Shown here piece after piece: positions 17,326-25,441 of a stretch of 34,069 nt of DNA; the stretch's first letter is position 1; every line of letters begins with the position of its first letter. A model generated the notes under the pieces. It saw only the letters and a program-made list of their open reading frames with translations, did no database searches and was not told the origin of the DNA. This DNA is from Holosporaceae bacterium. GTDB lineage: Bacteria > Pseudomonadota > Alphaproteobacteria > UBA3830. Location: assembly GCA_031283445.1 (NCBI GenBank), contig JAITBT010000075.1, forward strand, positions 1 to 34,069, given 5' to 3'. Made by a program: the position numbers and the translations under genes.

Positions 17326-18291
17326 TTATATATCTCCCCCATTTAGGCCGTATTTAACTATATTGGAATTTGCAACTTCCTGTAAGACGCTAACAGCGTC
17401 CGGAGTGGCGTTTTTTCCAAACAGATGGGCAAACCTTTTTTGCGGTTTTAGATAGTCTTCAACTGGAATGGGATCATCAATAGGAATTGATCCATATAGT
17501 TTACCATATTGAGCTTCAAATAATGGAAACAATCCACATTGAATTGCTAACTTTGCTATTCTTATAGTCTCCGACGTGGGAAATCCCCATCCCAATGGAC
17601 AAGGTACATGTATATGAAGATATTTCGAGCCACGAATATGAATTGCCTTTGCTATTTTTTTTTCTATATCTTGAATATTTCCAATACTGGCAGTGGCTAC
17701 GTAAGGAATTTCATGTGCTATGGCGATTTGTGAAATATTTTTGCCTATCTGCGGGTCATTTCCAAGGTAATTTTTATGGGGAACAGTAGTAGCAGTCCTT
17801 GCCAATGGAGGAGTAGCTCCGGATCTTTGAACTCCTGTGTTCATGTAAGCCTGATTATCATAGCAGATATATAAGACATCATCGTTGCGTTCGAACATAC
17901 CAGATAAACAACCCATTCCTATATCGCAGGTTGCGCCATCACCGCCTTGAGCTATGACGCGAATATCTTCTTTCCCAGTTATTCGAAGGGCTGCTGCCAC
18001 TCCGGAAGCTACCGCTGGTGCATTTCCGAACAAAGAATGAAACCAGGGAACATTCCAGGCGCTTTCCGGAAAGGAGCAGGAAAAAACCTCTAGACAGCCA
18101 GTAGCATTGACAATAATTATTTTTCCGCCTGTTGCATGATGAGCAGCGTCAATGGCACACCTCGCCCCCAGAGCTTCCCCACATCCTTGGCATGCCCGGT
18201 GACCACAAGTTAAAGAATTATTCCTGTTGCTACTAGATTGGATGGTTATATCGTCCTTCGATAATCTATTTCCCAGAGTAGGATTTGACAT
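17326..18291 (-). CDS. porB: 2-oxoacid (pyruvate):ferredoxin oxidoreductase beta subunit
   Basis: About 321 residues from ATG 18291, which overlaps the porA stop as TAATG with GGGAGG just upstream; the frame reaches 18315 but that start is weaker. The Cys motif CGHRACQGCGEA (from residue 29) and a TPP-binding segment QGGDGATCDIGMGCLSG then YDNQAYMNTGVQRSG identify the beta subunit of four-subunit POR enzymes. It binds thiamine diphosphate and a 4Fe-4S cluster and carries out oxidative decarboxylation of pyruvate, or another 2-oxoacid, to acyl-CoA. The substrate cannot be fixed from sequence alone. Confidence 0.92.
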   Translation of the reverse strand: MSNPTLGNRLSKDDITIQSSSNRNNSLTCGHRACQGCGEALGARCAIDAAHHATGGKIIIVNATGCLEVFSCSFPESAWNVPWFHSLFGNAPAVASGVAAALRITGKEDIRVIAQGGDGATCDIGMGCLSGMFERNDDVLYICYDNQAYMNTGVQRSGATPPLARTATTVPHKNYLGNDPQIGKNISQIAIAHEIPYVATASIGNIQDIEKKIAKAIHIRGSKYLHIHVPCPLGWGFPTSETIRIAKLAIQCGLFPLFEAQYGKLYGSIPIDDPIPVEDYLKPQKRFAHLFGKNATPDAVSVLQEVANSNIVKYGLNGGDI

Positions 18292-19487
18292 TAAACCTCC
18301 CCTTCCCTTCCGCAAAAATTTGCGAACTCATATTCTTTAGTAATGATCTCTTCTTTTAATCCAAGAAATGTAATCTTCTTGCAACTTTTTCGAGAAAGAT
18401 ATTCCTGGAGCATAAACTTAGTGATGTTTCGGCCACCAAGGCCAGCAATGATGGAAAATACTTCAGCATCTGTATCTTTCATTACCAACTCGATTTCTTG
18501 GAATAAAATCCCTCCGATTCCGACGGCAAGCGACTTTTCTAGAACGATTACTCTTTTCGCTTTTTTCAGAGAATCTTTCAAGGCATCGATTGGAAATGGC
18601 CGATAACTGACGATGGAAATAACACCAATTTTTTTTTCTTGCAAATTCAAGTCATCTACCACATCCTTTATGGTACCGGCAACGGATCCTAGAGTTACAA
18701 TAATCGTCTCCGCATCTTCTGTCATATACTCTCGTAGCAGTCCACCTGAATCTCTTCCAAATTTCCGCCTAAATTCATCTCTCACACACTGAATTATTTT
18801 TAAAGAATCCATTTGTTTTTTATGAGCAAGGTAGCGAACTTCCATAAAATATTCCGGCGAGACCATTGTTCCAATTGCCAGTGGCTTATGGATGTCCAGG
18901 CTAGTAGCTGGGTTGTAGAGGGGAAGAAACTCATCAACTTCTTCTTGAGATGGAATATCGACGGGTTCGTAGGCGTGTGTTAGGATGAATCCATCGACGC
19001 AGACCATAACAGGAAGCCCAACGCTTTCCGCAATTTTAAAAGCCTGAATATGAAGATCCAGCGCCTCTTGATTCGTTTCGGCAAAAAGTATAATCCAGCC
19101 TGAATCCCTAACGGACATTGCGTCCGAATGATCATTCCAAATATTGATCGGTGAACCAATAGCCCGATTCCCAAGAGTCATTATTATTGGTAATTCCAGC
19201 CCGGATGCGTTATAAACGGCTTCTATCATGTATAATAGTCCCTGGCTGGAGGTCGCCGTATAGCTTCGAACTCCTGCTGCTTGGGCTCCGATAGCAACGC
19301 TCAGCGCAGCCATTTCAGATTCTACAATAACAAATTCACAATTCAATAATTCTCCACTTCTTATAATCTCTCCTACGCCTTCAACTATATGCGTCTGTGG
19401 AGTGATAGGATAAGCACAAATAACTTTAGGTCTGCACAAGGCTACCGCTTTGGCAATGGCTTGAGATCCTTCTAATTGATACTGCAT
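18291..19487 (-). CDS. porA: 2-oxoacid (pyruvate):ferredoxin oxidoreductase alpha subunit
   Basis: 398 residues. It starts MQYQLEGSQAIAKAVALCRP, then AYPITPQTHIVE, VESEMAALSVAIGAQAAGVRSYTATSSQG and NIWNDHSDAM, the domain I and transketolase core pattern of archaeal/anaerobic-type POR alpha subunits, with the domain II part (IGVISIVSYRPFP) toward the C-terminus. The ATG at 19487 overlaps the porG stop by one nt with GGTGA upstream. It works in the cytoplasm with the beta and gamma subunits. Confidence 0.92.
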   Translation of the reverse strand: MQYQLEGSQAIAKAVALCRPKVICAYPITPQTHIVEGVGEIIRSGELLNCEFVIVESEMAALSVAIGAQAAGVRSYTATSSQGLLYMIEAVYNASGLELPIIMTLGNRAIGSPINIWNDHSDAMSVRDSGWIILFAETNQEALDLHIQAFKIAESVGLPVMVCVDGFILTHAYEPVDIPSQEEVDEFLPLYNPATSLDIHKPLAIGTMVSPEYFMEVRYLAHKKQMDSLKIIQCVRDEFRRKFGRDSGGLLREYMTEDAETIIVTLGSVAGTIKDVVDDLNLQEKKIGVISIVSYRPFPIDALKDSLKKAKRVIVLEKSLAVGIGGILFQEIELVMKDTDAEVFSIIAGLGGRNITKFMLQEYLSRKSCKKITFLGLKEEIITKEYEFANFCGREGEV

Positions 19488-20029
19488 TAAATCACCACTT
19501 TTAACGTCTCTTTATAGGCAACCTGAGCAGCACTGATATTTTTCTCGGCAATAGATCCGGAGAATTTCGCTTTTATAGCTTCAATTACAGAGTCAATTTT
19601 AATAATTCCGGACAAAGCTGCAAAACTTCCCAATAATACAGAATTGGGGATGGGCCTTCCAATGTGCTCCATAGCAATTCCCGTAGCATCAATGTGCCTT
19701 ATTTTGATATTTTTGATATTACTTTGTATTTCAAATGATGAATTAATCAAAATAAAACCGTTGTCACCTATTCCGCGAAAAGCGTCAGATGATTCTATTA
19801 CTGTTCTATCCTGAATTATCACAGCATCTGGTTCGAGAATTGGTTCTCTCAATCTTATCTCTTTGTCTGAAATTCTGCAGAAAGCCGTAACCGGTGCACC
19901 CATTCTTTCGGATCCAAAACTAGGAAATGCTTGAGCGCGTTTGTTTTCAAGAAAAGCAGCGATCGACAACATTTCCGCCGCCGTAACGACACCCTGCCCT
20001 CCTCTTCCATGAATTCTTACCTGAAACAT
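19487..20029 (-). CDS. porG: 2-oxoacid (pyruvate):ferredoxin oxidoreductase gamma subunit
   Basis: 180 residues. RIHGRGGQGVVTAAEML and AQAFPSFGSERMGAPVTAFCRI are the defining motifs of the gamma subunit (domain III). ILINSS and NSVLLGSFAALSGII are also conserved. First gene of the por operon. The ATG lies about 7 nt from the best -10 box and has no Shine-Dalgarno, consistent with a leaderless message. A separate delta ferredoxin is lacking; that role appears to be carried by the C-terminus of the GltD-like protein. Confidence 0.93.
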   Translation of the reverse strand: MFQVRIHGRGGQGVVTAAEMLSIAAFLENKRAQAFPSFGSERMGAPVTAFCRISDKEIRLREPILEPDAVIIQDRTVIESSDAFRGIGDNGFILINSSFEIQSNIKNIKIRHIDATGIAMEHIGRPIPNSVLLGSFAALSGIIKIDSVIEAIKAKFSGSIAEKNISAAQVAYKETLKVVI

Positions 20030-20035
20030 AGTCCA

Positions 20036-20064
20036 ATTATCACAGATATAAAACTACATGACAA
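20036..20064 (-). promoter_or_regulatory. Promoter of the por operon, predicted leaderless
   Basis: On the minus strand TTGTCA (20064-20059), 17 nt, GATAAT (20041-20036). Each hexamer has one mismatch. The distance from the -10 end to the porG ATG is only six bases, so the start site would fall at or next to the start codon. Confidence 0.55.
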
Positions 20065-20067
20065 TAC
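20039..20067 (+). other. Intergenic strip between por and tRNA-His
   Basis: Part of the 148-bp divergent gap. Apart from the por promoter on the minus strand and a weak tRNA promoter further on (20139-20167), I see no other signal on the plus strand. Confidence 0.2.
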
Positions 20068-20138
20068 CCAAGAAGATGAGATGAACAAAGTTGATTTTTG
20101 GATCTGATTTGGGTTCGATCGTGCGTTAACTTTTACTA

Positions 20139-20167
20139 TTGATCTTTTGACGATGAAACTGTAAAAA
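20139..20167 (+). promoter_or_regulatory. Candidate promoter of tRNA-His (and sspB)
   Basis: TTGATC (20139-20144), 17 nt, TAAAAA (20162-20167), about 10 nt before the tRNA. Each hexamer matches four of six positions. Confidence 0.35.
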
Positions 20168-20177
20168 ATGATGTTAC

Positions 20178-20255
20178 GGCGAGTGTAGCTCAATCGGTTA
20201 GAGCGCCAGGTTGTGGCTCTGGAGGTCGTCGGTTCGATTCCGATCACTCGCCCCA
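20178..20255 (+). tRNA. tRNA-His (GTG)
   Basis: A full cloverleaf. The acceptor GCGAGTG (20179-20185) pairs with CACTCGC (20245-20251). The additional G-1 at 20178 pairs with C73, the hallmark of tRNA-His. Anticodon loop TTGTGGC gives GTG. T-arm TCGGTTCGATTCCGA. CCA is encoded (20253-20255). Confidence 0.97.
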
Positions 20256-20276
20256 TATGAGCTCTGGAGATAAAAA

Positions 20277-20729
20277 ATGAATAGTTTTAAATATGATGAA
20301 TTAGTGCAAAAAGCTCTTATTTCTGTCGTAAAAAAAGTCTTGGAAGAGGTCGCTTTGAATGGCTTGTCGGGAGAGCATCATTTTTACATTAGATTCCGCA
20401 CAGATCACCCCGCCACCCAAATACCAGCCTTTTTAAAGGAAAGACATCCGGAAGAAATTATGATCGTGATTCAGTATCAATTTTGGAATTTAAAAGTCTT
20501 TCCTGATAAATTTTGCGTGGACTTGAGTTTTAATGGTGTGCAGGAGAATCTTTCCATTCCATTTTCTGCTTTAACAGCTTTTGTCGATCCTTCTGTAAAA
20601 TTTGCACTGCAATTTACTCCATCTTTTATTGTTGATCCAACTCCGGATGAGCCTAAAAAAGAGCCTGTTGAAAATAAATTTGACAAAAATGAAAAAATAA
20701 TAAGCTTTGATAGTTTTCATAAGAAATAA
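20277..20729 (+). CDS. sspB: SspB-family ClpXP adaptor
   Basis: 150 residues. YDELVQKALISVVKKVLEEVA and GLSGEHHFYIRFRTDHP, then MIVIQYQFWNLKV and LSFNGVQENLSIPFSALTAFVDPSVKFALQF, match the alphaproteobacterial SspB (ClpXP protease specificity-enhancing factor). It binds tagged substrates such as ssrA or cell-cycle proteins and hands them to ClpX. The Pro/Lys-rich C-terminal tail (from about 120) should carry the short ClpX-binding peptide. It starts 21 nt after tRNA-His with GGAG upstream, so it may share the tRNA transcript. Confidence 0.9.
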   Translation: MNSFKYDELVQKALISVVKKVLEEVALNGLSGEHHFYIRFRTDHPATQIPAFLKERHPEEIMIVIQYQFWNLKVFPDKFCVDLSFNGVQENLSIPFSALTAFVDPSVKFALQFTPSFIVDPTPDEPKKEPVENKFDKNEKIISFDSFHKK

Positions 20730-20936
20730 GTTGGTTTTCCGGAATAGTCCCATGGACCGGTATCGCATTGGGTGATTGTGCTTCTTCTCCCGAGATGACC
20801 CCTTGGTTTAATTGATTTAGGAAAAATCAATGGATATGATGATCCTATACTTTGTAATATAGTCTCTAAATTTTCAGACAGTTTCGTTTCCTTCGTAAAA
20901 TATGCTATTATTCCTCAGTTTTGAGGCCATCGAAAA

Positions 20937-21389
20937 ATGTGTTCTAATTTTGTAATCTTAACTGCAGTTGCTCTGTTTTATACACAATCCTATGCGGATG
21001 CATTCGTATTTGTCAGCTTGAAATCTCCCCAAACAAACGTGAGGGTTGGCCCTGGTAAAGAATATCCTGTTAGTTGGGTGTTCATGAAATCAAATCTTCC
21101 TGTGATCCTTCTAGCAGAATTTAATCAATGGAGAAAGATAAAATTTCTAGATGGAACAGAAGGCTGGGTTCATCAAAATATGATTTCGCGAAAAAATACT
21201 GCAATTATAGTGACATCGCCTTATGCAGTTTTGTACAGATATGAATCCAATTCCCAACCAATGGCCAAAATAGAAAAAAATGTAATTGTCAAAGTATTAA
21301 AAAAGGGTAACGATTGGATAAAAGTGGAGTTCAATGGAATTAAGGGATGGATAAAAAAACAAGATCTGTGGGGTATCAATGAAAATTGA
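20937..21389 (+). CDS. Exported protein with two bacterial SH3-like domains
   Basis: 150 residues. A signal peptide of about 20 residues (FVILTAVALFYTQSYADA) is followed by SH3 motifs: TNVRVGPGKEYPVSWVF...W.KIKFLDGTEGWVHQNM (about 30-83), then VIVKVLKKGNDWIKVEFNGIKGWIKKQDLWG (about 118-148). Bacterial SH3 (SH3_3/DUF1058) domains bind peptidoglycan or peptides; a periplasmic place is inferred. The alpha family often has this gene alone. A possible -10 (TATTAT, 20909-20914) lies upstream without a good -35. It is followed at 85 nt by the high-G+C orphan gene. Confidence 0.82.
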   Translation: MCSNFVILTAVALFYTQSYADAFVFVSLKSPQTNVRVGPGKEYPVSWVFMKSNLPVILLAEFNQWRKIKFLDGTEGWVHQNMISRKNTAIIVTSPYAVLYRYESNSQPMAKIEKNVIVKVLKKGNDWIKVEFNGIKGWIKKQDLWGINEN

Positions 21390-21474
21390 ATGAAAGTAAT
21401 CAATATTTTTTGTGAATTAGCTCTTTGTTAACATGACTTGTTATAAAGTCAGTTTTGGTAGTAGGAGGAAAATC

Positions 21475-22320
21475 ATGAAAAAATTGATAATAGGTATGGT
21501 TCTAGCAGTTATATGTTCTACGAAACTGGAGTACACGGAAGGAGCGAAAGGGGCTGACTGGACATTCGGGAAGAAAGACAAAGACATGGAAGCCCTGATT
21601 AAGGAGGCATTGGGGGAAAGTGGTGCAGCTCATGGAGATAAGGTGTCGAGTGCCATACTTGCCTTGGAACAGACGTTCATGGACGTAACAGACTTCGACA
21701 CAGAGCAAACCGCACAAGGGGCCGCGAGATCGTGTTGCGAGAAAGTGAGACAGTTCTTCGCTGGTGTGGGGGAAAAAGTGAAAGCGACCAAACTACTAAC
21801 GACGGCGTTCGACCAAGCTAAGGCAGCGATACCACAGCTGGGCAGGCACCTGGCGACGTTAGTAGCAGATCCGAAACTTGGTAATGCCGGACACACAGCG
21901 AACATACTCAGCGGCGTCACCCTGTGTGTGGAGTACATGGCTGTACAGACATACGCAGAGAATGCATTAAAAAGCGCATGGGACGACCTGACCTTTAGTA
22001 TGACGACAATGCTAGAAACAACGACGAACGCGGTGGAACAGGTACACCGCCAACTACAAGATAGAAATATAGTAACAGAACTACAAAGGGCGATCGGAAT
22101 AGCAAGACAGACGGTGGCCAATGCTAGGACTCGCTTGGGACCGGAGGCGCAAACGCAAGCGCCGGCAACGTACACAGCACCGGCACCGGCAGCGTACACC
22201 GCACAGCCTGCGTACATAGCACCTGGTTACTCATCTGCACCCGTAACCCCGGCACCTGCCTATACTGCGCCGGCCTACCCTGCTGCCACCACGGCCCCGA
22301 CACTGAAAGCTGGGAGATGA
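21475..22320 (+). CDS. Orphan exported protein with Pro/Ala/Tyr/Thr-rich tail; compositional outlier
   Basis: 281 residues from ATG 21475, chosen because AGGAGG lies just upstream and a signal peptide follows (MKKLIIGMVLAVICST); the frame opens at 21433. I do not recognise a family. Residues about 40-220 are predicted helical and Ala-rich, with a CC pair near 85. Residues about 230-275 are a low-complexity tail with recurring A-P-A-x-Y-T-A. The coding DNA looks much richer in G+C than its neighbours (close to half by eye, against about a third) and uses GCG, ACG, CCG and AAC codons often. This suggests transfer or unusual expression constraints. A 195-codon antisense frame exists but lacks a start context. 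Surface or secreted effector-like role is only a guess. Confidence 0.75.
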   Translation: MKKLIIGMVLAVICSTKLEYTEGAKGADWTFGKKDKDMEALIKEALGESGAAHGDKVSSAILALEQTFMDVTDFDTEQTAQGAARSCCEKVRQFFAGVGEKVKATKLLTTAFDQAKAAIPQLGRHLATLVADPKLGNAGHTANILSGVTLCVEYMAVQTYAENALKSAWDDLTFSMTTMLETTTNAVEQVHRQLQDRNIVTELQRAIGIARQTVANARTRLGPEAQTQAPATYTAPAPAAYTAQPAYIAPGYSSAPVTPAPAYTAPAYPAATTAPTLKAGR

Positions 22321-22662
22321 AGCATGCGAGAGAGGCGAAACTCTGCCGAAAATGGGACTGATTCAAAAAATAGGGCGCAATACACTACCGGAAACGACAT
22401 GAAGATACCGAGCTAACAAAAAGCGACCCAACCAGAACCGCGCAAATACGCAGCTGGCCGCAACAGACACACAGACAGTCGGTGGGAATACAGATAGCGG
22501 AACAGACCCACCGCAACGGTATACAGAGAAGACAGAAATGACATACCACTAACAGGAACTAAATACAGCGCAGTGAACCAGCTGAAAAACTAAAAAAAAC
22601 CAAGAGACGGAAGTAAATAACGGTGCAACAGAGCTTTGACAACTAAAAGGGAAAATAGTACA
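22321..22662. other. T-depleted gene-free tail between the orphan gene and lolA
   Basis: No stem-loop terminator, tRNA or long frame. On the plus strand the segment of about 176 nt from 22415 has only about 15 T by hand count and is A and C rich, so the transcript would be weakly folded. One frame stays open from 22403 to 22552 without a start. It could be decayed coding sequence of the orphan gene or a Rho-dependent termination zone before the convergent lolA. Confidence 0.45.
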
Positions 22663-23289
22663 TCAATTAAATTTTCGGAATTTTTCATCAGAAATACGGT
22701 GGTTGTACTTCCAGTTCAGAAGAGAAATTTCAGTGCCGACGGAGGAGTGCTTTTCCTTTTTGCGAGGCCAGAGGATCCATTTACGCAGAAGTAGAGGATT
22801 TCTGGAAAAAACGAGAGTTACGGCTCCCTCGGACTCTTCTTCCTTCCGGCATAATTTAATCGCGATGGAATCTTCGCTATTTTGGATGGATACTACTTTT
22901 AGCTTTTTTTGCAAATCTACTGTTTTTTCGAGAAGAAAAGAAAGCGGTGAGGAATAAGTGGTTGTCTCAGTCCTTTCTTTTAATTCTCGATCATAATAGA
23001 TCATTTTATTACCCACTACAATAATTACATGACTGCCACAAACCATCTTCAATTTGTCAGGTCTTTTGAGAAAAAAATGTCCGTTCGAGATTTCTCCATT
23101 CTGACCTATCTGTATAAAGTCAGCTTCTAATGTTTTAATGTCATTTAAAAATTTCTCCACTACTGCAACTTTATCATCATTGCTTTTTTCTGGAATATCT
23201 GCACAAATATACCGAATATTGAGAAAGAAAAATAATATTAAGATAATGACACAATGGATCGTAAAGTTCTTTCTTGGTAACGTCATCAT
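22663..23289 (-). CDS. lolA: Outer membrane lipoprotein carrier protein LolA
   Basis: 208 residues. The N-terminal signal segment (IHCVIILILFFFLNIRYICA) leads to the periplasm. The LolA pattern is visible: FLNDIKTLEADFIQ, GHFFLKRPDKLKM, IYYDRELKERTETTTYSSPLSFLL, and a C-terminal beta region ending NHRISDEKFRKFN. It shuttles lipoproteins from LolCDE to the outer membrane. It overlaps ftsK by 4 nt (ATGA); the ftsK-lolA order is common in alphaproteobacteria. Start at 23289 or the next ATG codon. Confidence 0.88.
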   Translation of the reverse strand: MMTLPRKNFTIHCVIILILFFFLNIRYICADIPEKSNDDKVAVVEKFLNDIKTLEADFIQIGQNGEISNGHFFLKRPDKLKMVCGSHVIIVVGNKMIYYDRELKERTETTTYSSPLSFLLEKTVDLQKKLKVVSIQNSEDSIAIKLCRKEEESEGAVTLVFSRNPLLLRKWILWPRKKEKHSSVGTEISLLNWKYNHRISDEKFRKFN

Positions 23290-25433
23290 CGTCCGATTAT
23301 CTCTCTTTTTCCAACATGATTGGCAGGAGAGACTACACCGGCTTTTTCCATCAAATCAATAATGCGAGCAGCGCGGTTATATCCGATTTTCAGATGCCTT
23401 TGAATAAAGCTCGTTGATGCTTTTCCTTCTCGTAATATCAAGGTTACCGCCTCGTTATACATTGGATCTTCTGCAGAGATTTCGAAATCATCGTTATCTT
23501 CTGATTTCTCATCATCCTCTAGAATGGTAGATATATAATGAGGCTCTCCCTGTGCTTTAAGATTTTCTGTCACTCTTTCTACTTCTACATCACTGACGAA
23601 CGGGCAGTGGATACGGATCATTCGTCCGCCGGACGCCATGTAGAGCATATCTCCCTGACCCAATAACTGCTCGGCTCCCTGCTCCCCTAAAATAGTACGA
23701 CTATCTATTTTGGAACTAACCTGAAAACTTATTCTTGTGGGGAAATTTGCTTTGATCGTTCCCGTAATAACATCTACCGAGGGTCTTTGGGTTGCCATAA
23801 TTAGGTGTATACCTGCAGCACGGGCCATCTGAGCCAAGCGTTGTACTGCGATTTCGATTTCTTTTCCCGCAACTAGCATTAGGTCCGCCATTTCGTCCAC
23901 AATTATTACTATGTAGTGGAGTAGATTCAGTTGTACCTCCTGCGTCTCGTAGGTTGGAGCACCAGTTTCCGCATCAAAACCTGTATGTACCTTCCGGGTT
24001 ATTGCTTCACCGGTTTTTTTTGAGTTGCCAAGCTTAGCGTTATAGCCTTCTATGTTTCTCACCCCTAATTTAGACATGGATAAATAACGTGATTCCATTT
24101 CCTTGACAGCCCATTTTAACGCCGTAACGGCCTTCTTCGGATCCGTGACCACCGGTGTTAGTAAATGCGGAATATCATCATAGACAGATAATTCTAGCAT
24201 TTTAGGATCCACCATAATGAACTTACATTCATTCGGAGAAAGCTTATAAAGCAAAGACAAAATCATGGCATTAATTCCAACAGATTTCCCAGATCCAGTT
24301 GTGCCAGCTATTAGTAAATGAGGCATTCGAGCAAGATCCGTCACGATTACTTCTCCAGAAATATCTATTCCAAGAGATATAGGTAATATAGCCGGCGACT
24401 TATTGTAGGTATCAGATTCTAAAATTTCCCTTAAATAAACAGTTTGGCGCTTCTTATTAGGAAGCTCTATGCCAAGAGCATTTCGCCCCGGAATGACAGA
24501 GACACGAGCTGACACAGCACTCATGTATCTGGCAATATCACTTGATAATCCAATGACGCGCGAAGATTTTATGCCAGCTGCCGGTTTCAATTCATACAAC
24601 GTCACCACGGGTCCGGGGCTAATGCCAGTAATCTCGCCGCTAATGCCAAAATCACTCAGAACACCCATTAAATTGCTGGAATAAGCCTTTAGTTCGGATT
24701 CCGATAACTTTTCTCCCGTGGATTGGACTTCTTTTAGGAGGGACAGTGGCGGAAAAGTAAATCCATTTCCGTGGGTATCTTTGGCCACTCTGGCAATTGC
24801 TGCGGATTTTTGAACTAACTGCGTTTCTTTTACGTTTATCTCCGGAATTTCAGCAATCTTCTCCAGAAGCGATTCACTTTCTCGTTTAAACAATCGCATA
24901 AATTCCCTTAGGGAGGAAAAACTAAATCTCGTTGCATAAATTATACTTGCTAAAAATATACAGGAAACTACTCCAATTAATATCCAGAAATTATGCGGTA
25001 TTGAAATATCTGTTATGCCTTTTATCTCTCGAACAAAAAGGTTTCCGACAATACCGCGATGCCGGGCTTCCATTTGAAAAATTTCCAGCATAGTCGAAAG
25101 AGAAATACAACTAATAAATGAAGAAATTATTCGAAAAAATGAAACAACATGATATCTTATCAGCTGTTGCCCAAACGACAGTAAAAACAAGGAAAACGCA
25201 TAAGCAGATGTTCCGAAAAACTGAATCAATATGTCGGAATAGTAGCTTCCTGCTAGAGACAGTAAATTAGAAACTCCACCATCAATAACTGTATTTAGAG
25301 ATAAATCCTCCGGGCAGTAAGAAACCAAAGCTACAATAGTAACTAACCCAAGAAAAAATATAAATACACCAAAAATCTCCACAAGCCTTAGGTATAGGCT
25401 ATAAAAAAAGTTTTGACTATTTTTTGAAATCAT
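23286..25433 (-). CDS. ftsK: DNA translocase FtsK
   Basis: 715 residues, of normal size for the short-linker alpha type. Four membrane segments lie within 1-170. A short linker precedes the motor (about 240-640). Walker A is GTTGSGKS at 377-384, and Walker B is IVIIVDEMADLM. The winged-helix gamma domain, which reads KOPS on DNA, is the last 65 residues (LILREGKASTSFIQRHLKIGYNRAA...). It pumps chromosome termini through the septum. It begins 8 nt after the zinc-ribbon protein gene on the same strand and is coupled to lolA. Confidence 0.96.
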   Translation of the reverse strand: MISKNSQNFFYSLYLRLVEIFGVFIFFLGLVTIVALVSYCPEDLSLNTVIDGGVSNLLSLAGSYYSDILIQFFGTSAYAFSLFLLSFGQQLIRYHVVSFFRIISSFISCISLSTMLEIFQMEARHRGIVGNLFVREIKGITDISIPHNFWILIGVVSCIFLASIIYATRFSFSSLREFMRLFKRESESLLEKIAEIPEINVKETQLVQKSAAIARVAKDTHGNGFTFPPLSLLKEVQSTGEKLSESELKAYSSNLMGVLSDFGISGEITGISPGPVVTLYELKPAAGIKSSRVIGLSSDIARYMSAVSARVSVIPGRNALGIELPNKKRQTVYLREILESDTYNKSPAILPISLGIDISGEVIVTDLARMPHLLIAGTTGSGKSVGINAMILSLLYKLSPNECKFIMVDPKMLELSVYDDIPHLLTPVVTDPKKAVTALKWAVKEMESRYLSMSKLGVRNIEGYNAKLGNSKKTGEAITRKVHTGFDAETGAPTYETQEVQLNLLHYIVIIVDEMADLMLVAGKEIEIAVQRLAQMARAAGIHLIMATQRPSVDVITGTIKANFPTRISFQVSSKIDSRTILGEQGAEQLLGQGDMLYMASGGRMIRIHCPFVSDVEVERVTENLKAQGEPHYISTILEDDEKSEDNDDFEISAEDPMYNEAVTLILREGKASTSFIQRHLKIGYNRAARIIDLMEKAGVVSPANHVGKREIIGR

Positions 25434-25441
25434 AAATTTCC

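Noticed and set aside
20017-20256. 79-codon minus-strand frame ending in IGIEPTTSRATTW-type sequence
   Set aside because: It is the antisense of tRNA-His; the GIEPTTSR string is a well-known false protein from tRNA T-arms.
21630-22217. 195-codon frame antisense to the high-G+C exported gene
   Set aside because: Created by the biased codon use of the plus-strand gene, which has the signal peptide and Shine-Dalgarno.
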